From Verrucomicrobia bacterium UBA1412 (GTDB lineage: Bacteria; Verrucomicrobiota; Verrucomicrobiia; Limisphaerales; UBA1412): a stretch of 46,291 nt of DNA. Every line of letters begins with the position of its first letter. Within the stretch, counting starts at the first letter, position 1. The position numbers were made by a program, and so were the translations under genes. The notes beneath the pieces were generated by a model. It was not told the origin of the DNA. It ran no database searches and worked only from the letters and a program-made list of their open reading frames with translations. The stretch lies in NCBI GenBank assembly GCA_002305615.1, contig DBPU01000042.1, forward strand, positions 1 through 46,291. Direction: 5' to 3'. This document shows positions 40,143 through 46,291 of the stretch, piece after piece.

Positions 40143-42335
40143 TTACACAGTCCGTGACACTCTCGGCACGGATTTTTCAAGTATAACTTCAAGTACAGAA
40201 GCCGGCACCTGTTCAAAATGCGATGGCTCCATAGAATACGACGCACGGCCCTTGGACAGGGACCGTATAGCCGTAGCATATCCAAACATCTGCGCAAGCG
40301 GAACTTCGGCATTGAGTAATGTCGCATCGGATTTCGTCTCAATGGACACTATCTTACCACGCCTGCGAGATAAATCTCCCAGAAGATCACCCTGATATTC
40401 ATCGGGTGTGCTAACTTCGACCTTCATTACAGGCTCGAGGACGATAGGATTAGCATTTTTGACTGCATCTTTCAAGGCAAAAATTCCAGCCATTTTAAAT
40501 GCAAGCTCGCTCGAGTCCACTTCATGATAGGATCCTTCCAGTATGGTAACCTTCAAATCCACCATGGTATAGCCTGCCAAAACACCTGTATCGATCGCTT
40601 CTCGAATACCCGCCATCGTCGGCGCAATGTATTCCTTAGGAATCGTTCCGCCCACTACTTTACTTACAACCTCAATGCCCGCACCGCGGGTATTCGGTTC
40701 TACGCTGATAATTGCATGGCCATACTGACCACGACCACCAGATTGGCGGACAAACTTGCCCTCACCCTTGGCAGTCGAAGTAATGGTTTCACGATAAGCG
40801 ATCTGAGGTTCACCCACAAACGCCTCTACCTTGAACTCACGCAGCAAACGGTCACGGATAATATCCAGGTGGAGTTCTCCCATGCCTGCAATGATCAACT
40901 GCCCCGTTTCTTCATTTGTGAAGCAACGGAAGGTCGGATCTTCATCGGAAAGTCTCTGTAAAGCGGTAGAAAGCTTTTCACGGTCAGCTTTCGTCTTCGG
41001 CTCTACAGCCATGCTGATAACCGGCTCAGGAAAAGTCGGAGGCTCCAAAAGAACGGGATAGCGCTCCAGACAGAGGGTATCGCCGGTGGTCACATTTTTA
41101 AGACCCACCACGGCCGCAATGTCGCCGGAGAATACTTTATCCACTTCCCGACGTTCATCGGCCTGGATCAGCATCAAGCGGTTAATTCTCTCTCTCTTGC
41201 CGATACGGGGATTATAAACCATATCGCTCTTCTGAAGAGTACCGCGATAAACTCGGATAAAAACTAATTTTCCTACGAAAGGATCACTCCAAAGCTTAAA
41301 TGCCAGAGCCGTAAATTTACCCTGATCACTCGTCTCAACGGAAACGCTCTGGGTTAAATCTTCGGGATCCGTTCCCACTGCAGGAGGAATGTCCAGCGGA
41401 GAAGGCAAGTAATCCACGACCGCATCCACGAGGGGTTGCACAGCCCTCTTCCGGAAAGCCGTTCCGCAGAGAACAGGGACAAACTCCAAAGCGATGGTCA
41501 GACGGCGGATAGCCTTCTTTAAAAGATCCGGCTTCACCGGCTTTTCCATGATGACCAGCTCTGCGATTTCATCATCCTTGTTGGCAACAGCGCTGATGAG
41601 ACGCTCCAATTCCAGAGAGGCTTCTTCTCTCATTTCGGCAGGAATCTCCCGAATGAAATAACGCATACCATCTGGATCGGTTTCATCATATATAACCGCT
41701 TTTTGATTGATGATATCGACTACACCCTGGAACTTATCCTCGCTGCCAATGGGCAGAACAACGGGATAAGCGTAGGCACCCAATTTCCGGCGCATCTCGG
41801 CGATCACCGCTTTGAAGTCAGCTCCCGTGCGGTCCATCTTATTGATGAAAGCGACACGGGGAACCTTATACTTGGTAGCCTGACGCCAAACAGTTTCTGA
41901 TTGGGGCTGAACACCGCCCACAGCACAAAAAACAGAAACGGCTCCGTCCAGAACACGCATGGAACGCTCCACCTCTGCGGTGAAGTCTACGTGCCCCGGA
42001 GTGTCGATAATATTGATGCGATGAGGAATACCCGTATAGGATTTTGTAATCCCCTCTTCCTCCTTTTGGGTCCAGTAGCAGACAATGGCGGCCGAGGTGA
42101 TCGTAATTCCACGCTCACGCTCTTGTTCCATCCAGTCCGTGACCGTATTGCCATCATGCACGTCGCCCGCCTTATGGATGAGTCCCGTGTAAAAAAGGAT
42201 ACGCTCAGTAGTAGTCGTTTTACCTGCGTCAATATGCGCAGCTATGCCGATATTACGAGTTCTCTCAAGCGGATAAGCACGATCAGCGGCATTGGGGTCA
42301 ATGACCTTATTATGTATGTCTTTTGTTTCTTGCAC
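40143..42335 (-). CDS. fusA: Elongation factor G
   Basis: Translocase GTPase moving mRNA and tRNAs. 730 residues: G1 AHIDAGKTTTTE (33-44), switch II DTPGHVDFTAEVERSMRVLDG, NKMDRTGADF, domain IV SGGRGQYGHAIISVEP and C-terminal domain V with MFGYATAIRSLSKGRASYSMEP. Start is GTG at 42335, giving ~22 residues before the usual PLERTRNIG start; no closer start codon exists. A terminator-like hairpin precedes it. No tuf gene follows; rpsJ does. Confidence 0.97.
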   Translation of the reverse strand: MQETKDIHNKVIDPNAADRAYPLERTRNIGIAAHIDAGKTTTTERILFYTGLIHKAGDVHDGNTVTDWMEQERERGITITSAAIVCYWTQKEEEGITKSYTGIPHRINIIDTPGHVDFTAEVERSMRVLDGAVSVFCAVGGVQPQSETVWRQATKYKVPRVAFINKMDRTGADFKAVIAEMRRKLGAYAYPVVLPIGSEDKFQGVVDIINQKAVIYDETDPDGMRYFIREIPAEMREEASLELERLISAVANKDDEIAELVIMEKPVKPDLLKKAIRRLTIALEFVPVLCGTAFRKRAVQPLVDAVVDYLPSPLDIPPAVGTDPEDLTQSVSVETSDQGKFTALAFKLWSDPFVGKLVFIRVYRGTLQKSDMVYNPRIGKRERINRLMLIQADERREVDKVFSGDIAAVVGLKNVTTGDTLCLERYPVLLEPPTFPEPVISMAVEPKTKADREKLSTALQRLSDEDPTFRCFTNEETGQLIIAGMGELHLDIIRDRLLREFKVEAFVGEPQIAYRETITSTAKGEGKFVRQSGGRGQYGHAIISVEPNTRGAGIEVVSKVVGGTIPKEYIAPTMAGIREAIDTGVLAGYTMVDLKVTILEGSYHEVDSSELAFKMAGIFALKDAVKNANPIVLEPVMKVEVSTPDEYQGDLLGDLSRRRGKIVSIETKSDATLLNAEVPLAQMFGYATAIRSLSKGRASYSMEPSHFEQVPASVLEVILEKSVPRVSRTV

Positions 42336-42361
42336 CTAACAGAAAAATGAATTTAATAAAA

Positions 42362-42388
42362 ACGCCCCGCCAAAATAAATCGGGGCGT
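42362..42388 (-). terminator. Intrinsic terminator or attenuator between rpsG and fusA
   Basis: An 8-base GC-rich stem (42362-42369 with 42381-42388; ACGCCCCG and its complement), 11-base loop, followed on the minus strand by TTTTATT. It lies 21 bases after the rpsG stop and 26 bases before the fusA start. Its strength suggests partial termination that sets the ratio of S12/S7 to EF-G and the S10 operon, or a separate fusA promoter that I cannot identify confidently. Confidence 0.8.
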
Positions 42389-42409
42389 ATCTTTTCGAAT
42401 GGATGGCTT

Positions 42410-42883
42410 TTACCAGCGGAAGTGGGCGAATGCTTTGTTGGCCTGGGCCATTCTGTGCATATCATCCCGTTTGCGAATAGCGCTGCCCTGTCCTTGAGCA
42501 GCTTCTGAAATTTCATTTGCCAATGCGTTTTCCATGGGCATTCCCTTGCGAGCATCTGCCAACGTCACAATCCAGCGAATAGCCAGAGAAATTTGGCGAT
42601 CAACAGGCACTTCCAAAGGAACCTGGTATGTGGCACCACCAACACGGCGGGCCTTTACCTCCAGGCGCGGCTTCACGTTATCAATGGCACGTTGAACGAT
42701 CACCATTGGCTCCACACCGGGGTTCTTCTCAGCCAGAACATCAAAAGCCTTGTGAACAATCTTCTGGGCTTTGGATTTCTGACCCCACTTCATCACTTTA
42801 TTAATTAAACGGGCAACCAGGACGCTATGATATTTAGCATCTTCTGCAACAGCCCTACGAACAGCACGACGACGACGAGACAT
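42410..42883 (-). CDS. rpsG: 30S ribosomal protein S7
   Basis: Head-nucleating protein; in E. coli it represses the str operon. 157 residues. MSRRRRAVRR start, KYHSVLVARLINKVMKWGQKS, NVKPRLEVKARRVGGATYQVP, RQISLAIRWIV, and MAQANKAFAHFRW as the C-terminus. 10 bases after rpsL. Confidence 0.98.
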   Translation of the reverse strand: MSRRRRAVRRAVAEDAKYHSVLVARLINKVMKWGQKSKAQKIVHKAFDVLAEKNPGVEPMVIVQRAIDNVKPRLEVKARRVGGATYQVPLEVPVDRQISLAIRWIVTLADARKGMPMENALANEISEAAQGQGSAIRKRDDMHRMAQANKAFAHFRW

Positions 42884-42893
42884 ATTCTTAAAA

Positions 42894-43283
42894 TTAACTC
42901 TTCTTGGCGGGTGCCTTGGGTTTCTTTACTCCATACTTTGAACGGCTTACGCGGCGTTTTTCAACACCAGCCGTATCCAGTGTACCACGAACAATGTGAT
43001 AGCGGACACCTGGCAAATCTTTTACACGACCGCCACGCACCATAACAATCGAGTGTTCCTGGAGGTTATGCCCTTCATCAGGGATGTATGCGATCACTTC
43101 AAATCCATTGGAAAGACGAATCTTTGCCACTTTACGCATGGCAGAGTTCGGCTTCTTGGGGGTACGGGTCATTACCTGCAAACATACCCCGCGACGGAAA
43201 GGACAGCTGTCCAGAGCCGGAGCTTTGGACTTATAATTCAACTTGTTACGTCCCTTACGGACGAGTTGGTTAATAGTTGGCAT
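42894..43283 (-). CDS. rpsL: 30S ribosomal protein S12
   Basis: Decoding-centre protein. 129 residues: MPTINQLVRKGR, the loop TRTPKKPNSAMRKVAKIRLSNG with K43/K44, and RGGRVKDLPGVRYHIVRG with K88 and D89 (the residue methylthiolated in E. coli). The lysines at these positions are the wild-type, streptomycin-sensitive residues. First gene downstream of a good promoter after rpoC. Confidence 0.98.
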   Translation of the reverse strand: MPTINQLVRKGRNKLNYKSKAPALDSCPFRRGVCLQVMTRTPKKPNSAMRKVAKIRLSNGFEVIAYIPDEGHNLQEHSIVMVRGGRVKDLPGVRYHIVRGTLDTAGVEKRRVSRSKYGVKKPKAPAKKS

Positions 43284-43332
43284 TCTTTATATCGTTTCTG
43301 CGATCATCTGCCTTACGCAGACAGAGCGCGTT

Positions 43333-43361
43333 ATCCTAGCAGTGAGACGCCAGTTTGGCAA
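43333..43361 (-). promoter_or_regulatory. Candidate promoter of rpsL-rpsG
   Basis: Minus strand TTGCCA (43361-43356), 17-base spacer, TAGGAT (43338-43333); the leader to rpsL would be about 45 bases. It lies in the 188-base gap after rpoC, which also holds an 8-base G-run on the minus strand (43450-43457) and a GGAAGG/CCTTCC inverted repeat with a long loop, but no clear intrinsic terminator for rpoC. Confidence 0.6.
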
Positions 43362-43471
43362 TCACTTCTCTTAACTTTTTTATTCAGAGAGCTACTTTCT
43401 CTCCAATTTCTTACATTAAACACTCCTTCCTAGAGGGATTTTTTTCGCACCCCCCCCGGGAAGGATAAAAT

Positions 43472-46291
43472 TTAGGATTCAGTATCCTCGTCAGCTTCTT
43501 TTTCAAAGCTCTCTTCTTCGAACACATCGTGTGTTCCAAGTATTTTCTTGAGCTCTGAAACGCGATCCGGGTTACCCTCCGGTTCTTCTTCCTCTACGAC
43601 AACCTCTTCTTCAACCGGTTTCACCAGCGGTTTGAGTTTGACAGAGTTGTAGGTAGCGAAACCGCTACCGGCCGGAATCAAGTGACCCATAATTACGTTT
43701 TCCTTGAAGCCGCGCAGAACATCCACTCTTCCGGTGGTTGCTGCTTCGGTCAACACTTGAGTCGTATCCTGGAAAGAGGCGGCGCTCAGGAATGAATCAG
43801 TCTGCAGTGATGCTTTGGTAATACCCAGCAACACCGGCTGACCTTCCGCGGGCCGTCCACCCATCTGCTCAATGCGTTTATTTTCCTCTTCAAAGGCGAT
43901 ACGGTCCACCTGCTCTCCCCAAAGGAAGAGAGAATCACCGGGCTCAGTAATGCGGACCTTGCGCAGCATCTGACGAATAATAATCTCGATATGCTTATCA
44001 TTGATCGAGACACCTTGCGTCCGATAAACTTCCTGCACCTCGTTCAAAAGATGCTCCTGCAACTCTTGTGGACCGCAAACGTCCAGAATTTCATGAGGTA
44101 CCACCGAGCCTTCAGTCAATTGCTGACCCTTTCTCACGTGGTCACCCTTAAAGACAATCACGTGTTTGCTCAGCGGAATCTGATGCTCTTCACTCTCACC
44201 TGTTTTCGGGTCCGTGACAATGACAGTCCGTTTACCCTTGACAGTAGGTCCGATATCCACGAACCCGTCGAAACGGGCAATTTCAGCCGCATCCTTGGGA
44301 TGACGAGCTTCGAAAAGTTCTGCTACGCGAGGCAAACCGCCCGTAATATCCCTGGTTCTGGATTGGCGGCGAGGCGTCTTGGCCAATTGCGATCCCGCAT
44401 AAATTTTAGCACCGTTTTCCACCACGATGTGAGCTCCGGAAGGAATGGGGTAAGCTCCAAGAATAACACCCTTATCATCGAGGATGTTGATCTGCGGGTG
44501 CATATCATCCCTGTGCTCAACCACCATCAGGTTTGTGGAACCGGAAGTGCTGTCTGCATGCTCCACTGTGATACCGTCAATGATATCCTGGAACTGGACC
44601 ACACCATCACGTTCGGAAATAACCGGCACGTTGTAAGGATCCCAGCGGACCAGCAGCTCGCCCTTCTTCAACTCCGCACCATGCGGTCTCAGAATGCAAG
44701 CACCGATCACGATCTTATGTTCCTCAAGAACTTCACCGGCTTTATCAAGAACCGCTATAGAACCGTTCTTATTGAGCACGATTTGACCGCCGTCAATTTC
44801 TACGACGCGCAAATCCGTATAACGAAGCGTTCCATCATAGTGGGCACGAATCTCGGGCTGTTTAAATGTCTGGGATGCGGTACCACCGATGTGGAAGGTA
44901 CGCATTGTCAGCTGAGTACCGGGCTCACCGATAGACTGAGCTGCAATAATACCGACTGACTCACCAATGCCTACTTTTCGGCCCGTGGCCAAATTGCGTC
45001 CATAACAACAGGCGCAAACACCAAACCGGCTCTCGCAAGTCAGCACAGAGCGAATCTTCACTCTTTCAATACCGACATCATCAATTGCATTCGCTACCGT
45101 TTCATCAATTTCTGCCCCGGCAGGAACCAGAATCTTGCTGCTATCCATCGGGTCATAGATATCATCGCAAGCATGGCGACCCACAATTCGCTCCGTCAGC
45201 TTGACGCGCTCCTCGTCTCCATCAACAATTGCGCGCACCCAAATACCGTTGAGCGTTCCGCAGTCTTCTTCACGAATGATAACATCCTGAGAAACGTCAA
45301 CCAGTTTACGGGTCATGTATCCGGAGTCGGCCGTCTTAAGTGCAGTATCAGCCAGACCCTTTCGGGCTCCGTGCGTCGAGATGAAGTATTCCAAAACGGT
45401 CAATCCATCACGGAAGTTGGAAAGAATCGGGTCTTCGATAATTTCACCTGAAGGCTTGGCCATCAAACCACGCACACCAGCCAACTGGCGCACCTGCTGC
45501 TTATTACCACGAGCACCTGAATCCACCATCATGAAGAGAGGATTATACTCAGCCCTACCCTCGTTTTCCTTAAGCGTAGTGAGCATCACGCGTGCGATTT
45601 CATCGCTGCAGTGTGTCCAGATATCGACGATCTTATTGTAGCGTTCACCGCTGGTAATCGAACCCCGGGCAAACTGTCTCTGAGCCTCGTTGACCTGTTT
45701 TTGCGCGATTTCAATCTGCTGAGGTTTCTCCTTCGGCACAATCATGTCGACCATTCCGATGGAGAGACCGGCACGAGTAGCATAACGGAAACCAAACTCT
45801 TTGAGCCTGTCAAGAGTTTCAACAGTACGGGCATGACCGCAGTGCTTGTAGCAGGCACCGATCAGGGTGCCCAACTGTGACTTGCCGGCGACCTTGTTGT
45901 AGAAACCCAGCTCTTTCGGCCAAACCTCACTGAAAAGGACTCGACCTACGGTGGTTTCAATCAGGCGGTTTTCAGAATCACCAAAAATCGTCTTGACCTT
46001 GAAATCAGGATTCGCGATGCGGATTTTCTCGTGCACCCGGATTGATCCGTCCATGTAGGCGTAAATAGCCTCGAACTTATTGCCGAAGAGGTAAGGCTTT
46101 TCCCTGTTGTCTTCAGGAGTCCGGGGATCCGCAGTCAAGTAATAACAGCCCAGCGTAATATCCTGCGTAGGCGTCATAATCGGCTTTCCGCTGGACGGGT
46201 TGAAAATGTTGTGCGCTGAAAGCATCAGCAAACGAGCTTCCATCTGTGCTTCCACAGACAGAGGCACGTGGACAGCCATCTGGTCACCGTC
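43472..46291 (-). CDS. rpoC: DNA-directed RNA polymerase subunit beta', C-terminal part (cut by right edge)
   Basis: The frame is open to the window edge (939 codons plus stop) and begins inside the catalytic motif NADFDGDQ: the first residues read DGDQMAVHVPLS. Visible: RLLMLSAHNIFNP, the trigger-loop segment GARKGLADTALKTADSGYMTRKL, the second zinc site (a Cys in REEDCG and CESRFGVCACCYG), GIIAAQSIGEPGTQLTMRTFHIGG, and the C-terminal LIPAGSGF. The protein ends in an acidic tail (VEEEEPEG and FEKEADEDTES). The N-terminal ~460 residues and rpoB lie outside the window. Confidence 0.98.
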   Translation of the reverse strand, partial: DGDQMAVHVPLSVEAQMEARLLMLSAHNIFNPSSGKPIMTPTQDITLGCYYLTADPRTPEDNREKPYLFGNKFEAIYAYMDGSIRVHEKIRIANPDFKVKTIFGDSENRLIETTVGRVLFSEVWPKELGFYNKVAGKSQLGTLIGACYKHCGHARTVETLDRLKEFGFRYATRAGLSIGMVDMIVPKEKPQQIEIAQKQVNEAQRQFARGSITSGERYNKIVDIWTHCSDEIARVMLTTLKENEGRAEYNPLFMMVDSGARGNKQQVRQLAGVRGLMAKPSGEIIEDPILSNFRDGLTVLEYFISTHGARKGLADTALKTADSGYMTRKLVDVSQDVIIREEDCGTLNGIWVRAIVDGDEERVKLTERIVGRHACDDIYDPMDSSKILVPAGAEIDETVANAIDDVGIERVKIRSVLTCESRFGVCACCYGRNLATGRKVGIGESVGIIAAQSIGEPGTQLTMRTFHIGGTASQTFKQPEIRAHYDGTLRYTDLRVVEIDGGQIVLNKNGSIAVLDKAGEVLEEHKIVIGACILRPHGAELKKGELLVRWDPYNVPVISERDGVVQFQDIIDGITVEHADSTSGSTNLMVVEHRDDMHPQINILDDKGVILGAYPIPSGAHIVVENGAKIYAGSQLAKTPRRQSRTRDITGGLPRVAELFEARHPKDAAEIARFDGFVDIGPTVKGKRTVIVTDPKTGESEEHQIPLSKHVIVFKGDHVRKGQQLTEGSVVPHEILDVCGPQELQEHLLNEVQEVYRTQGVSINDKHIEIIIRQMLRKVRITEPGDSLFLWGEQVDRIAFEEENKRIEQMGGRPAEGQPVLLGITKASLQTDSFLSAASFQDTTQVLTEAATTGRVDVLRGFKENVIMGHLIPAGSGFATYNSVKLKPLVKPVEEEVVVEEEEPEGNPDRVSELKKILGTHDVFEEESFEKEADEDTES

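Noticed and set aside
43430..43475. Intrinsic terminator of rpoC at the G-run
   Set aside because: The inverted repeat (CCTTCC/GGAAGG) has a loop of about 28 bases and no T-run follows on the minus strand.
43991..44959. 322-codon open frame on the plus strand
   Set aside because: Antisense to rpoC, which is conserved throughout; the product has no family features.
1..46291. tRNA, rRNA, CRISPR arrays, insertion sequences, prophage
   Set aside because: No cloverleaf-like sequence, repeat-spacer pattern, transposase or inverted-repeat-bounded element was seen; the gaps are too small and are accounted for above.

Overview
This window looks like a chromosomal housekeeping segment from a diderm bacterium of the PVC group, most plausibly Verrucomicrobiota (Opitutia/Puniceicoccales-like). 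That placement is an inference from gene content: a complete dcw start (mraZ to murD) with a meso-diaminopimelate-type MurE, a GlnRS, long low-complexity tails on several ribosomal proteins, no rpmD (L30) gene in the spc operon, and an orphan GH127 glycosidase. I could not run a phylogeny. Every gene except one (10653-11936) is on the minus strand, so the text below follows transcription from right to left within each operon.

Right part, 46291 to 25044: the end of rpoC (cut by the window edge inside the catalytic aspartate motif), then a promoter and rpsL-rpsG, an intrinsic-terminator-like hairpin, fusA, and directly the S10-spc-alpha array: rpsJ-rplC-rplD-rplW-rplB-rpsS-rplV-rpsC-rplP-rpmC-rpsQ-rplN-rplX-rplE-rpsN-rpsH-rplF-rplR-rpsE-rplO-secY-map-infA(divergent)-rpmJ-rpsM-rpsK-rpsD-rpoA-rplQ, closed by a strong terminator. 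There is no tuf after fusA and no rpmD between rpsE and rplO. Oddities are a Cys-rich tail on L15, a roughly 100-residue N-terminal extension on S11, an Ala/Glu/Lys-rich tail on L17 and a strongly diverged IF-1.

Middle part, 25043 to 11994: short independent units. thiD and priA (promoter just before thiD); a ZIP metal transporter preceded by a promoter and a possible small ORF; glnS with a terminator; an exported GH127 beta-L-arabinofuranosidase-like enzyme; then a tight tatA-tatC-hisD-lipoprotein operon whose last gene carries a twin-arginine lipoprotein signal, so a likely Tat substrate sits beside its own translocase. A bidirectional terminator separates this operon from the convergent plus-strand gene, a membrane-anchored protein of unknown function.

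Left part, 10652 to 1: a 458-base AT-rich divergent regulatory region carrying two promoter-like sequences, two clusters of MraZ-box-like repeats and two pairs of DnaA-box-like 9-mers. It drives the dcw cluster mraZ-unknown-rsmH-ftsL-ftsI-murE-murF-mraY-murD, followed by the start of a further membrane-anchored protein cut by the left edge. ATGA start/stop overlaps (ftsI/murE, murF/mraY) show tight translational coupling. Together these genes make the UDP-MurNAc-pentapeptide, lipid I and the septal transpeptidase.

No tRNA, rRNA, CRISPR array, insertion sequence or prophage was seen. The most interesting candidates are the mraZ control region, the diverged IF-1, the Cys tail of L15, the Tat operon with its enlarged TatC, and the unknown protein between mraZ and rsmH.
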